DNA of 64,000 bases, taken from positions 150,773-214,772 of the forward strand of contig NZ_KB894643.1 in the NCBI RefSeq assembly GCF_000374585.1. The letters run 5' to 3'. This document shows, piece after piece, positions 8,186 to 16,614 of the stretch. Position numbers and translations under genes: made by a program. Within the stretch, counting starts at the first letter, position 1, and the number at the start of each line of letters is the position of its first letter. The notes under the pieces are model-generated. The model was not told where the DNA came from, did not search any database, and was given only the letters and a program-made list of their open reading frames with translations. Source of the stretch: Phocaeicola barnesiae DSM 18169 = JCM 13652 (GTDB lineage Bacteria; Bacteroidota; Bacteroidia; Bacteroidales; Bacteroidaceae).

Positions 8186-9296
8186 GAGCTTCCTCCTTCC
8201 GTTCCGTTACCATTCCACCCTCCACCTCGAAGAGTTTATAGTCTCCATCTATTTTCTTCAGGATTTTATCCAGGTGGTCACGGTTAGTATCCGTTATAAA
8301 GATCTGACCGAAATTGTCTCCCGCCACCAGTTTCACAATCTGCTCAACCCGTGACGCATCCAGTTTATCGAAGATATCATCCAGCAGGACCAAAGGAGTA
8401 GTCTGACTACCCGTCCTCTTCAGGAATTCGAACTGCGCCAACTTCAAGGCAATCAGATAAGTCTTGTTCTGCCCTTGTGACCCTTCACGCTTAATAGGAA
8501 ACTCACCAAGCTGCATGACCAGATCGTCCTTATGCACACCTTTCAAAGAATACCCCATAATACGGTCACGCTGCCGGCTCTCCTGAATCAACTGTAACAA
8601 ATCTCCCTGCGCCGCATGCGATTCGTAAGCCAGGCTTACCTCCTCTCTATCCTGCGAGATATAGGCATAATAAGACTGGAAAACCGGGATGAATTCATCG
8701 ATGAAGGCTTTCCGTTTCTGATAGACGACAGTACCGGCTGTAGCCATCATCTCCTCCCATACCGCCATCAATTCCTCCTCGGGTTCAATATCCGATTTCA
8801 ACAAGGTATTCCGCTGCATCAACGCCTTGTTATAACGAATAAGCGCCTCCAGGTATTCGCGGTCGAACTGCGAAATCACGACATCCATAAAACGACGGCG
8901 TTCTTCACTCCCGCCGGCTATCAGCAAAGAATCAGCCGGCGATACCAGAACCAGAGGAATGAATCCGATATGGTCGGACAAACGGGTATACTCCTTCTTA
9001 TTCCGCTTAAACTGTTTCTTCTGTTTCCGTTTCAACCCACAATACACCTCTTCGGGTTCCGGTGTATCAGTTTCATAAAATCCCTGAATAACAAAAAAGT
9101 CCTGATCATGACGGATGTTCTGCGAGTCGATGGGATTCGTCGCACTTTTGCAGAATGACAGGTAATAGACGGCGTCCAACAAGTTGGTCTTTCCCATCCC
9201 GTTTTTACCGATAATGCAATTCATCTTTCGGGAAAACGAAAGTTCAGCTTGTTCCAAGTTCTTATAATTTAAGATGGAGATGCGTTTCAGCCACAT
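8172..9296 (-). CDS. recF: DNA replication and repair protein RecF
   Basis: This 374-residue SMC-like ATPase acts in single-strand gap repair with RecO and RecR. Walker A is visible as GKNGMGKTNLL near residue 30, and the signature/Walker B region reads SQGQNKTYLIALKLAQ and PLVLLDDIFDKLD. The start is placed at the ATG ending at 9296 because RecF proteins begin MWLKRI...; 11 residues of upstream reading frame are not typical. It shares an operon with the DUF721 gene. A TATTTTTG box lies 21 bp upstream. Confidence 0.95.
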   Translation of the reverse strand: MWLKRISILNYKNLEQAELSFSRKMNCIIGKNGMGKTNLLDAVYYLSFCKSATNPIDSQNIRHDQDFFVIQGFYETDTPEPEEVYCGLKRKQKKQFKRNKKEYTRLSDHIGFIPLVLVSPADSLLIAGGSEERRRFMDVVISQFDREYLEALIRYNKALMQRNTLLKSDIEPEEELMAVWEEMMATAGTVVYQKRKAFIDEFIPVFQSYYAYISQDREEVSLAYESHAAQGDLLQLIQESRQRDRIMGYSLKGVHKDDLVMQLGEFPIKREGSQGQNKTYLIALKLAQFEFLKRTGSQTTPLVLLDDIFDKLDASRVEQIVKLVAGDNFGQIFITDTNRDHLDKILKKIDGDYKLFEVEGGMVTERKEEAHEAE

Positions 9297-9317
9297 AATG
9301 ATTTCGTATTTTACGCA

Positions 9318-9325
9318 CAAAAATA
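9318..9325 (-). promoter_or_regulatory. -7 box upstream of recF
   Basis: The minus strand reads TATTTTTG, matching TAnnTTTG, 21 bp from the start codon. No clear -33 TTTG. Confidence 0.4.
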
Positions 9326-9364
9326 GCAATAAAAGGAAGATAGGTAAAAAAACATGCCCACAAA

Positions 9365-9396
9365 TTTCATTAATACGTATAAATGCCTTACTTTTG
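9365..9396 (+). promoter_or_regulatory. Promoter of the TPR membrane protein gene
   Basis: TACTTTTG (9389-9396) matches the -7 consensus, with TTTC (9365-9368) 20 bp upstream as a near -33 box. It is about 48 bp before the ATG. Confidence 0.55.
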
Positions 9397-9444
9397 CTGT
9401 CCGAAATATCGGTTCATCAGAAAATATAAAAAACAACAATAAAA

Positions 9445-10119
9445 ATGACAGGAAAAAATCAAACTCATGATCCATTGAATGTGGATGAAGCACTGGTATC
9501 TTCAGAAGCATTCCTCTTAAAGAACAAGAATGTGTTGCTGGGAGCAGTCATCGCCGTAGTAGTTATCGTATGTGGCTTCTTGGGGTACAAACATTTCATC
9601 TCAGCCCCTAACGAACAGAAAGCTTCTGAAGCACTATTCAAGGGTGAACAATATTTTGGTTCAGACGAATACGAAACTGCCCTGAACGGAGACAAACAAG
9701 GATTTGACGGTTTTATCAAAATAGCTGATGAATTCAGTGGAACTAAAGCTGGTAACCTGGCCAACGCCTATGCAGGAATCTGTTATGCACAGTTGGGCAA
9801 ATACGAAGAAGCCAGCAAATACCTGAATCAGTTCAGCGCAGACGACCAATTGGTTTCTCCGGCCATACTGGGTACTTTGGGTAACTGCTACGCGCACATG
9901 GGTCAGCTGGACAAAGCTGCCGCTACCCTCTTGAAGGCTGCCGACCGTGCAAACAGCACTTCACTGAGTCCTGTTTACCTGATTCAGGCCGGACAGATTC
10001 TGGAAAAACAAGGCAAGAATACCGAAGCCGTAGAAGCTTACAAACAGGTAAAGAACAAATATGCCAATTCTTACCAAGCTATGGACATCGATAAATACAT
10101 CGAGCGTGCTTCCAAATAA
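9445..10119 (+). CDS. Membrane-anchored tetratricopeptide repeat protein
   Basis: This 224-residue protein has a short cytoplasmic N-terminus, one transmembrane helix (about residues 29-51, GAVIAVVVIVCGFLGYKHF) and a periplasmic TPR array. Repeats are visible around GNLANAYAGICYAQLGKYEEA, PAILGTLGNCYAHMGQLDKA and PVYLIQAGQILEKQGKNTEA. The layout resembles YfgM-type ancillary proteins linked to envelope chaperones, but this is only a topological likeness. It sits alone between recF (divergent) and ribH, with a terminator after it. Confidence 0.75.
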   Translation: MTGKNQTHDPLNVDEALVSSEAFLLKNKNVLLGAVIAVVVIVCGFLGYKHFISAPNEQKASEALFKGEQYFGSDEYETALNGDKQGFDGFIKIADEFSGTKAGNLANAYAGICYAQLGKYEEASKYLNQFSADDQLVSPAILGTLGNCYAHMGQLDKAAATLLKAADRANSTSLSPVYLIQAGQILEKQGKNTEAVEAYKQVKNKYANSYQAMDIDKYIERASK

Positions 10120-10152
10120 ATCGAAATAATTTATCCATAATAATTAGGAAGA

Positions 10153-10217
10153 ACGGATTTCACAGTTCACACGGCCAACCGTCGTTGTGGCTATGTGGAA
10201 TCCGTTTCTTTTTTTAT
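10153..10217 (+). terminator. Long hairpin with T-tract between the TPR gene and ribH
   Basis: ACGGATTTCACA (10153-10164) pairs with TGTGGAATCCGT (10194-10205), with one wobble pair, and a weaker inner stem lies between. A T-rich run follows (10206-10213). It would end the upstream transcript. Because it lies only about 40 bp before the ribH ATG it could also act as an attenuator, but no flavin riboswitch consensus is seen. Confidence 0.65.
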
Positions 10218-10245
10218 CTTATTTATCTTAAACACTAAATCTCAT

Positions 10246-10740
10246 ATGGCAACAGCGTATCACAATCTTTCTGATTACGATTTCAATTCCGTACCTGACG
10301 CATCGGCTATGCGTTTCGGTATCGTAGTATCCGAATGGAACAGTAACATTACAGGCGCACTGCTGGAAGGTGCTGTAAATACACTGAAAAAGCATGGCGC
10401 AAAAGAAGAAAATATCCTGGTACAGACTGTACCCGGAAGCTTTGAACTGACTTTCGGATCGGCACAGATGATTAAAAGCGGAAAAGTGGATGCAGTCATC
10501 GCCATTGGCTGTGTAGTACGCGGAGATACTCCACATTTCGATTATGTATGCGCCGGGACTACGCAAGGTATTGCCCAGTTAAACGCAACTTCCGACGTAC
10601 CAGTCATTTATGGACTAATTACCACCAATAACATGCAGCAGGCAGAAGATCGTGCCGGAGGTAAATTAGGAAACAAAGGAGACGAATGTGCAGTTACAGC
10701 AATAAAAATGATCGATTTTATTTGCAAATTAAAAAAATAA
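10246..10740 (+). CDS. ribH: 6,7-dimethyl-8-ribityllumazine synthase
   Basis: This 164-residue enzyme makes the lumazine precursor of riboflavin from 3,4-dihydroxy-2-butanone 4-phosphate and the pyrimidine diamine. Family motifs are [13 protein letters not shown] near the N-terminus, [10 protein letters not shown], and [18 protein letters not shown], whose His is the catalytic residue. The ATG at 10246 is chosen over an upstream one at 10195 because the family begins near here. The 3' end overlaps the -33 box of the tRNA promoter. Confidence 0.95.
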   Translation: MATAYHNLSDYDFNSVPDASAMRFGIVVSEWNSNITGALLEGAVNTLKKHGAKEENILVQTVPGSFELTFGSAQMIKSGKVDAVIAIGCVVRGDTPHFDYVCAGTTQGIAQLNATSDVPVIYGLITTNNMQQAEDRAGGKLGNKGDECAVTAIKMIDFICKLKK

Positions 10741-10751
10741 TCGTACCTTTG
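10721..10751 (+). promoter_or_regulatory. Promoter of the tRNA-Tyr/tRNA-Gly operon
   Basis: TTTG (10721-10724), 19 bp, TACCTTTG (10744-10751): an exact match to the Bacteroidetes consensus. The -33 box lies inside the last codons of ribH. Confidence 0.85.
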
Positions 10752-10800
10752 CATCGCAATTGAGAAACGAAGTCAATCAAAAAGTTTTTCGAAAGCGAAT

Positions 10801-10883
10801 GGGCAAATACCAGAGTGGCCAAATGGGGCAGACTGTAAATCTGCTGGCTTACGCCTTCGGTGGTTCGAATCCATCTTTGCCCA
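10801..10883 (+). tRNA. tRNA-Tyr (GTA), copy 1
   Basis: This is an 83-nt class II tRNA with a long variable arm. The acceptor stem GGGCAAA pairs with TTTGCCC, discriminator A, and the anticodon loop contains GTA. No CCA is encoded. Confidence 0.95.
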
Positions 10884-10892
10884 CGCAAAATT

Positions 10893-10965
10893 GCGGAAGT
10901 AGCTCAGTCGATAGAGCATTAGCCTTCCAAGCTGAGGGTCGCGGGTTTGAGTCCCGTCTTCCGCT
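10893..10965 (+). tRNA. tRNA-Gly (TCC), copy 1
   Basis: This is a 73-nt tRNA with acceptor GCGGAAG/CTTCCGC and anticodon loop CTTCCAA (anticodon TCC). The three bases after the discriminator T happen to read CCA in this copy. Confidence 0.95.
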
Positions 10966-10978
10966 CCACTTATTGAAA

Positions 10979-11061
10979 GGGCAAGTACCAGAGTGGCCAA
11001 ATGGGGCAGACTGTAAATCTGCTGGCTTACGCCTTCGGTGGTTCGAATCCATCCTTGCCCA
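10979..11061 (+). tRNA. tRNA-Tyr (GTA), copy 2
   Basis: This copy matches copy 1 except that the last acceptor pair is G-C (GGGCAAG/CTTGCCC) instead of A-T. The change is compensated on both strands, so both copies should fold. Confidence 0.95.
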
Positions 11062-11070
11062 CGCAAAACT

Positions 11071-11143
11071 GCGGAAGTAGCTCAGTCGATAGAGCATTAG
11101 CCTTCCAAGCTGAGGGTCGCGGGTTTGAGTCCCGTCTTCCGCT
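11071..11143 (+). tRNA. tRNA-Gly (TCC), copy 2
   Basis: The mature sequence is the same as copy 1 and starts 178 bp further on, marking a tandem duplication of the Tyr-Gly unit. Confidence 0.95.
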
Positions 11144-11150
11144 CTCCGAG

Positions 11151-11179
11151 AGATGTCTGAACAGACATCTTTTTTTTTA
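11151..11179 (+). terminator. Terminator of the tRNA operon
   Basis: AGATGTCT (11151-11158) and AGACATCT (11163-11170) form a perfect 8-bp stem with a 4-base loop, followed by at least eight T. Confidence 0.9.
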
Positions 11180-11269
11180 TATCCAATATCTACCTTTTCC
11201 CTCCCATCATGCCCCGTTTAAGTATCCGAAAACTTAGACATACGCTACGATTCTCCTTAAAAAGGCATG

Positions 11270-11305
11270 AAAAAAAAGGATGCACCGCACAAACGATGCA
11301 CCCTT
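11270..11305 (-). terminator. Terminator of the OmpA-family gene
   Basis: On the minus strand a 9-bp stem (11297-11305 with 11276-11284, one G.T pair) is followed by a T run. It lies about 70 bp beyond the stop. The remainder of 11180-11372 shows no gene. Confidence 0.75.
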
Positions 11306-11372
11306 CAAACAATTACTACACCTTCACAGGCTCCATCAAAACAGTTTAGTTGTTTTGCGAAAAAAGACTAGC

Positions 11373-12521
11373 TTAGTTGTTGTTTTCATTCAGTGTTGCG
11401 ATACTCACACGATTCCATGCCGGTTCTGAGAACATATCCGTAATACCCTCACCTTTAGCCGTGATGCGGTCGGCAGAGATATTGTACTTCTTCATCAACA
11501 TAGCCTTGACAGATTCAGCACGTGCCTGAGCCAATTTCTGATTGAATTCCAAATTACCGTCCGGAGACGCATATCCTTTAATGACCACTGTGCTGGCCGG
11601 ATGATTCTTCATGTAGATGCCGATGCGTTCCACATTAGGAATCTGTGAATTCGGGATGACAGAGCTTCCCAGGTTGAATGTCACCATTGATTCCAATGAG
11701 CGTACCTGTGTCTGTTCTACCACCATAGCCACTTCCTCAGGCTGGTTGTTCTGACAATTCTGAAGCTGTGTCTGCAACTGCTGGATAACAGCCGCACCTT
11801 CGGCCAAAGCCTGGTCACGTACCTGAATTTCTCCGCGCAACTGGTTTACCTTGTCGTTCACCGCCTCTATCGCCAGCGGATCCATCGGTTCAACCAATGT
11901 CATGTAGTGTTCACCGTTACTGTTGCCGAAGTGATAAGTCACTCCCGCCAACAATTCAATCTTAGAGCGGTTCACATTCAACGCCTGTGGACGATCTCCA
12001 TCCAGACGGTAAACGATAGCCGGTTTCAAACTGAGGGTTACAGCCTTTGATTCACCCAAATTAAAGTTCAAGCTGGAACCGAAACGGGTAGTGATATAAT
12101 TCCGTTCATCGCCCACTGCCTGACTCTGGAAGTTATGTCCATAACCTACACCTGCCACGGCTTCTACTTCGAACAGACGCGGAACACCGTTATAGCCTCC
12201 AAACAGGTTATTCAAGTTCATCTTACCGTTGAACGAGATATTCAGGTCATCGAAAGCTGTTTTACTCTTCGTTGTATTAATACCCGTAAGTCCCTGCAAC
12301 GAGAACCCCAACACCGGAGACACCTGCTTACCAATTTCCAGACCGGTAATACCACGCATACTCTTCCAAAAAGGGGCGTGAGTTGTCGGTGTAATACCAC
12401 CACCATTCAAGCCAACATACCAGTTGTCGAAGAAATTAGTTCCCATAAGGGCCTGTGCATTTACATGCAGGGATGCAGCCGTCAGGAGCAACCCCAGAAA
12501 AAAACCTTTTTTCATACTCAA
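11373..12521 (-). CDS. OmpA family outer-membrane protein
   Basis: This 382-residue protein has a signal peptide (FFLGLLLTAASLHVNAQA), an N-terminal beta-barrel-like domain (about residues 25-210, ending in VTYHF), a short coiled linker (about 215-265) and a C-terminal OmpA-like peptidoglycan-binding domain (VVIKGYASPDGNLEFNQKLA, then SVKAMLMKKYNI). It should tether the outer membrane to the cell wall and is probably abundant. It is monocistronic with its own terminator. An ATG two codons inside the called start is also possible. Confidence 0.9.
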   Translation of the reverse strand: MSMKKGFFLGLLLTAASLHVNAQALMGTNFFDNWYVGLNGGGITPTTHAPFWKSMRGITGLEIGKQVSPVLGFSLQGLTGINTTKSKTAFDDLNISFNGKMNLNNLFGGYNGVPRLFEVEAVAGVGYGHNFQSQAVGDERNYITTRFGSSLNFNLGESKAVTLSLKPAIVYRLDGDRPQALNVNRSKIELLAGVTYHFGNSNGEHYMTLVEPMDPLAIEAVNDKVNQLRGEIQVRDQALAEGAAVIQQLQTQLQNCQNNQPEEVAMVVEQTQVRSLESMVTFNLGSSVIPNSQIPNVERIGIYMKNHPASTVVIKGYASPDGNLEFNQKLAQARAESVKAMLMKKYNISADRITAKGEGITDMFSEPAWNRVSIATLNENNN

Positions 12522-12597
12522 TTATTATTTAAGAATAGTTTAGTCAAGTCACTATATAAAACAATCCGAGTTCTAAAAGGTTTTGGATTCCATCAAA

Positions 12598-12635
12598 AAA
12601 GAAAAGGAGAACCCCGTTTAGACAGAGTCCTCCTT
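12598..12635 (-). terminator. Terminator of the DUF5606 gene
   Basis: On the minus strand AAGGAG pairs with CTCCTT (12630-12635 with 12604-12609), extended by a few inner pairs and followed by a T-rich run. Confidence 0.6.
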
Positions 12636-12658
12636 CATTTCCTAATAATATGGTCTGA

Positions 12659-13063
12659 TTATTCAGCCGATTCTACGAAATCGGTTTCACCGGCATTTAC
12701 CAGAATGTTATACCACTGAATCAGTTTCTTGATATCACTTGTATGTACACGGTCGCGATCGAAGTTAGGCAACACTGCTGCCATAAAATCCACCAGCTCC
12801 TGCTGAGAAGCTTTCTTGTAATCCAACGAAGCCACAGCACCGTTCTCTTTCTTTTTCACAGCTTCCAACACCTCAGCCAAGGGAACTTCTTCCGCATCAG
12901 TATACATGGCGATATCGCCCAAAGAAATCACCTTATCGCTAGCATACACAGGAACACGTTTCTTTTCAGCCGAAACGGTCTCTACAATCAACATATTTTT
13001 AGCCTGTGAAATCAGCTTATACAAACCCGGTTTTCCCGAGATTGCCAAAATTGTCTTCAACAT
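12659..13063 (-). CDS. DUF5606-like conserved protein
   Basis: This 134-residue cytoplasmic protein begins MLKTILAISGKPGLYKLI, a start I recognise from a Bacteroidetes-wide uncharacterised family (DUF5606). It has an N-terminal beta-rich half and a C-terminal helical half ending NILVNAGETDF. The start was moved inward from 13135 to the ATG at 13063 because the longer form would include its own promoter. It lies downstream of coaE with a separate promoter. Function is unknown. Confidence 0.8.
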   Translation of the reverse strand: MLKTILAISGKPGLYKLISQAKNMLIVETVSAEKKRVPVYASDKVISLGDIAMYTDAEEVPLAEVLEAVKKKENGAVASLDYKKASQQELVDFMAAVLPNFDRDRVHTSDIKKLIQWYNILVNAGETDFVESAE

Positions 13064-13106
13064 AATATTTTCAGTTACTAAATTTTGAAAATTAACTAAT
13101 TGCCAA

Positions 13107-13138
13107 CAAAAATACAACTCCGTTATGACATACACAAA
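13107..13138 (-). promoter_or_regulatory. Promoter of the DUF5606 gene
   Basis: On the minus strand TTTG (13135-13138), 20 bp, TATTTTTG (13107-13114) matches the consensus. It lies just after the coaE stop. Confidence 0.75.
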
Positions 13139-13141
13139 CTA

Positions 13142-13732
13142 TCAGGCATTTTTTCTTGCCTTGAGTGCTTGAAGCATCTTTTCCAATTGCGGTAACAGCG
13201 GACAAATGCCATCGTTCACAATCACATAATCGGCCCGTTCCTCCCGCTCCCGTTCATCCATCTGTGCCTGGATACGGGCTTCAACGGCAGCACGGTCACG
13301 TCCGTCACGCTCCATTGTACGCTGAATTCTCAGCTCCAGCGGTGCCGAAACGACACATACATAGTCCGTATGCCTATCGAATCCTGACTCGAAAAGGATG
13401 GCGCTCTCCAATCCCACCAGTTCAGTCCCCGCCTGTTCACACCAACGGTCGAAATCCCGAAAAACCACCGGGTGAATCACCGCATTCACCCGATCAGCGT
13501 TTTCGCGGCTCGCAAACAAATAAGAAGCCAACAAGTCCTTATTGAGCTTACCGTGCCGGTAAACCTGTTCGCCCAACAAAGCCATCAAACCTTGCCGGAT
13601 ACCCGCATCGGCCACCGTCAACTGTTTGGCACGTAAATCGGAGTCATAAACGGGTACTCCCAAACTCTGAAGCAGATGGGAAACATACGTCTTTCCGCTG
13701 CCTATACCACCTGTAATCCCTATCCTAATCAT
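13142..13732 (-). CDS. coaE: Dephospho-CoA kinase
   Basis: This 196-residue P-loop kinase phosphorylates the 3' hydroxyl of dephospho-CoA, the last step of CoA synthesis. The P-loop GGIGSGKT is at residues 8-15. Family motifs YDSDLRAK, VIHPVVF and RDGRDRAAVEARIQAQ, the last from the lid region, are visible. It overlaps the upstream ybbR-like gene by 8 bp and is in the nusB-yajC group. coaX, the third step-one-type pantothenate kinase of the same pathway, lies elsewhere in this window. Confidence 0.95.
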   Translation of the reverse strand: MIRIGITGGIGSGKTYVSHLLQSLGVPVYDSDLRAKQLTVADAGIRQGLMALLGEQVYRHGKLNKDLLASYLFASRENADRVNAVIHPVVFRDFDRWCEQAGTELVGLESAILFESGFDRHTDYVCVVSAPLELRIQRTMERDGRDRAAVEARIQAQMDEREREERADYVIVNDGICPLLPQLEKMLQALKARKNA

Positions 13733-14813
13733 GAGCCAACGAATCCTTTGGTAAAACGGTCTGTTCCTCTATCAGGTAATCGATGGTAGCCGGCGAAATA
13801 CGGATATGGCTGACATGTTCAGGTGTAGCCCACAAGATGACAGTCGCCTTGTCGCCCGATTCCTTCTGCAGGTCCGGATAAGCAACCCCCACCAGAAAAT
13901 CATTCGCCGTAATCGACTTAAAATTGGCAAGACCTACCTGAAAAGTAACCTGCACCTTCGAAGGGAAAGTACGGAGAACTTTGCCTTTCGGGAAATCGAA
14001 CCCTACCACCGGCACTTCAACCGTCTTTTCAGAATACATATCCACGCAAACGGCAACCTCTACCGAGGATGGCACATACTTGATACCCCGTATCGTCTGC
14101 AACGGTACATGCTTCACTACCGTATCAGTAATATCCTTCAGGTCGATAGGTTGCGTATAAGCAGTCAGGACATTCTTCAGGACTTCTTCTGGCGCATAGA
14201 CCGTCACCGAATCCGGCTGACATTTCACATCGGACACGTAATACTGTCTGCCGGTCGTCACTTCCTTATTCACCGCAACAGGCACTTTCATGGCCGTACC
14301 GCGCGTATAGATAAAATCCACCGTATCCGGGCGAATGGCCAGGATGCGTGTAGTACCATTCAGCTGAGTAGCAATTTTCTTGGAGAGTTCCGAAGCAGGT
14401 ATCACCACACGGGTACCTTTGTTTTCATAATCAGCGAAATCAAAGGTTGCCGGGAAGAAAGTTCTTCCCAACATATAGTTGAGCAGAATTGTTCCACGGT
14501 CCTCTACCTTCACCCGGATTTCCGACGGGATATCGGAAGTCAGTACAACCTCTTTGGGAACATTCTTCAGACGCAACGGAATCTTGAATTCGGTCTGATA
14601 GGTTTCATTCAGTATCTGCAACAGCCAGAAACAGAAAGAAATGAATACGAAAAACAAAAAAAACAGAAACTCCCGGCACTTGTCACTGAGCAGGAAGTTT
14701 CTGATTTTCCGTAGAAGAGGGATATAATATTTCTTAATGTTCTTCACATCGAACAGTCTTTTTAAATCGTTGTTATTTAGCCTGAGATTGGGCCTGGGCC
14801 TGAGCATCGGCAT
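13725..14813 (-). CDS. YbbR-like (CdaR-type) membrane-anchored protein
   Basis: This protein of up to 362 residues has one N-terminal transmembrane helix (FLFFLFFVFISFCFWLLQIL) followed by repeated YbbR-like beta domains, with IPLRLKNVPKEVVL, VKVPV-type segments and the VPVVGFDFPKG repeat. CdaR proteins regulate diadenylate cyclase in Firmicutes; a cyclase is not seen nearby, so that role is not claimed. The start is uncertain: the ATG at 14813 makes a 41-bp overlap with yajC, whereas a GTG at 14747 would give a start like KNIKKYY without overlap. Confidence 0.8.
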   Translation of the reverse strand: MPMLRPRPNLRLNNNDLKRLFDVKNIKKYYIPLLRKIRNFLLSDKCREFLFFLFFVFISFCFWLLQILNETYQTEFKIPLRLKNVPKEVVLTSDIPSEIRVKVEDRGTILLNYMLGRTFFPATFDFADYENKGTRVVIPASELSKKIATQLNGTTRILAIRPDTVDFIYTRGTAMKVPVAVNKEVTTGRQYYVSDVKCQPDSVTVYAPEEVLKNVLTAYTQPIDLKDITDTVVKHVPLQTIRGIKYVPSSVEVAVCVDMYSEKTVEVPVVGFDFPKGKVLRTFPSKVQVTFQVGLANFKSITANDFLVGVAYPDLQKESGDKATVILWATPEHVSHIRISPATIDYLIEEQTVLPKDSLAHD

Positions 14814-15093
14814 AGATAGAGTTCTTATCTACCTTGATCTTTACGCCCGAAGCAATTTCAACAATCACTGTACTATCTTCTATTTCTTTGATTTTTCCAT
14901 AGATACCACCAGCTGTTACGACAGACTGACCTACTTCCAGTCCTTTACGGAAGTTCTCGATTTCTTTACGCTTTTTGTTCTGAGGACGAATCATAAAGAA
15001 GTACATGATAGCAAAGATGGCTACCATCATAATCAGGAAGGAGTAGTCAGCTCCGGCTCCCGCTTGCTGTAACACAATAGTTAACAAATTCAT
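14773..15093 (-). CDS. yajC: Preprotein translocase subunit YajC
   Basis: This 106-residue small membrane protein has one N-terminal transmembrane helix ending in the family signature YFFMIRPQNKKRKE, then a soluble domain (VVTAGGIYGKIKEIEDSTV). It associates with SecDF and the Sec channel. A Gln/Ala-rich tail ends the protein. It lies downstream of nusB, and a minus-strand TATCTTTG match (15130-15137) abuts the nusB stop and could serve as its own promoter. Confidence 0.92.
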   Translation of the reverse strand: MNLLTIVLQQAGAGADYSFLIMMVAIFAIMYFFMIRPQNKKRKEIENFRKGLEVGQSVVTAGGIYGKIKEIEDSTVIVEIASGVKIKVDKNSIYADAQAQAQSQAK

Positions 15094-15137
15094 ACGTTAT
15101 CTTGATTATTATTTTATTTAATAGCTGGACAAAGATA

Positions 15138-16064
15138 TTAATTTTTGGTCAGCTTGTTTTCCTTTTTCAATTGATTAACAATTCCATCCAATGTACCGTT
15201 GATAAATCCACCGCTTTTCGGTGTACTGTACAACTTGGCTATCTCTACATATTCGTTCAATGAAACATTGACCGGTATATTCGGGAAGCTCAGGATTTCA
15301 GCCAAAGCTATCTGCATGATGATGACATCCATCAGGGCTACGCGGTCCAAATCCCAGTTTCTGGAGTTTTCACTGATCAGATGACGGTAATAATCCGCAT
15401 TCAGAATAGAACGGCGGAACAGACGACGTGCGAAATCCTGGTCCTCCTCGTCCTTGAATTCCGGAAGAAGTTCCTGATTCTCTCCGTTTGCCGGATCGAA
15501 ACGCTTGATGGTCTTCAAGACAAAAGTGTCGACAATTTCCTTGTCATCGTTCCAATACAGACTCTGGTCTTCCAAGACTTCATCCAAAGCCGGGTTATTG
15601 AAAATAATCTTCTTGTAGATTTTACGCCATACTTCACGGTCTTCTTCATAAGAAGAGGTTTCACTCGCCATATATTCCTTATATATATCGCTCTGCATGA
15701 TCTGTTCGCACAGATTCTTGATGAAATCGCCTTCGTTCTCCCACGTTTTTTTCTGGGAGTTCGAGAAATCATTCAATTGCTTATTCACTTCCAGCTGGGC
15801 AATGAACCGGTTATCAACAAATTTAGTGTTTGGAGACAAATCTTCTTTGGTAGGAACCAGCTTGTGTTTACCTGCATCCAGGCGCTTGTGTGCATAACGT
15901 GTAACTTCCACCATCAAGAGCAAGAGATAGTTGTACAAATCGTATGCCTTGGAAAGGCTGAAGAACAACTCCTTTTCTGCAGTATCCAAGTTTTTACCAC
16001 CGTTCTGATAATAAGCATAGATTATCTGAACTATCTTCAGACGAATGAGAACTCTGTTAATCAT
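15138..16064 (-). CDS. nusB: Transcription antitermination factor NusB (long form)
   Basis: This 308-residue protein is about twice the length of proteobacterial NusB. The N-terminal part has an R-related start (RVLIRLKIVQIIYAYYQNGG) typical of NusB helix 1, followed by a long Bacteroidetes-specific insertion. The C-terminal NusB helices are clear: DLDRVALMDVIIMQIALAEIL, IPVNVSLNEYVEIAKLYS and GGFINGTLDGIV. NusB binds boxA RNA with NusE (S10) in rRNA antitermination. It leads a minus-strand group with yajC, the ybbR-like gene and coaE. Confidence 0.92.
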   Translation of the reverse strand: MINRVLIRLKIVQIIYAYYQNGGKNLDTAEKELFFSLSKAYDLYNYLLLLMVEVTRYAHKRLDAGKHKLVPTKEDLSPNTKFVDNRFIAQLEVNKQLNDFSNSQKKTWENEGDFIKNLCEQIMQSDIYKEYMASETSSYEEDREVWRKIYKKIIFNNPALDEVLEDQSLYWNDDKEIVDTFVLKTIKRFDPANGENQELLPEFKDEEDQDFARRLFRRSILNADYYRHLISENSRNWDLDRVALMDVIIMQIALAEILSFPNIPVNVSLNEYVEIAKLYSTPKSGGFINGTLDGIVNQLKKENKLTKN

Positions 16065-16091
16065 ACTTTTTTAAATATAACTTTTAGGCTG

Positions 16092-16099
16092 CAAAAATA
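16092..16099 (-). promoter_or_regulatory. -7 box upstream of nusB
   Basis: The minus strand reads TATTTTTG, 27 bp before the start codon. The -33 match is poor. Confidence 0.4.
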
Positions 16100-16242
16100 T
16101 ATATTTTCATTCAAATACCCTATACCACAACACTTTTTTTTCTTTTTTTTATGGAAAAGCGTTTTTTAAAGCCTCATTTTTTTGTTCATATAAAAAAAAT
16201 AGTCAATTTTGAAGCGCGATTAAAGAACTCAAGGCTAAGGTT

Positions 16243-16614
16243 ATGGAAAATTTAAAGAAGAAAAACACTACAGAGAACAGCGACAAAGAGATCCTTTTCT
16301 CGAAAGCCGTGAAAGCCGGAAAACGCATCTATTACCTGGATGTCAAGAAAAGCCGGAAAGACGAAATGTATGTAGCTATCACAGAGAGTAAAAAGGTAGT
16401 TGCCGGAGAAGGAGAAAATCCACAAGTCAGTTTCGAGAAACACAAGATTTTCTTGTACAAAGAAGATTTCGACAAGTTCATACACGGACTACAACAAGTA
16501 ATCAACTACATAGAAGACAAACAAGGGTTATCCGCAGACGACCCGACAGACGACGGACATCCCGAACCGCAGGAGTTGAATACCGGAGAAATTAAAATAG
16601 ACATTGACTTCTAA
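16243..16614 (+). CDS. DUF3276 (PUR-alpha-like) nucleic acid-binding protein
   Basis: This 123-residue protein has a PUR-like repeat: EILFSKAVKAGKRIYYLDVK, then DEMYVAITESKK and KIFLYKEDFDKFIHGLQQVINYI. Bacterial PUR proteins of this family bind single-stranded DNA or RNA through a whirly-like fold. The tail is acidic and proline-rich. It stands alone, divergent from nusB, and a GC-rich non-coding block follows it. The cellular role in Bacteroides is not settled. Confidence 0.85.
   Translation: MENLKKKNTTENSDKEILFSKAVKAGKRIYYLDVKKSRKDEMYVAITESKKVVAGEGENPQVSFEKHKIFLYKEDFDKFIHGLQQVINYIEDKQGLSADDPTDDGHPEPQELNTGEIKIDIDF

Noticed and set aside
10760..11237. Several open frames on both strands across the tRNA cluster (peptides such as GRRDSNPRPSAWKANALS)
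   Set aside because: They translate tRNA genes. Such frames are a known annotation artefact.
15381..16169. 262-codon plus-strand frame opposite nusB
   Set aside because: It is antisense to a well-supported NusB gene and has no recognisable domain.
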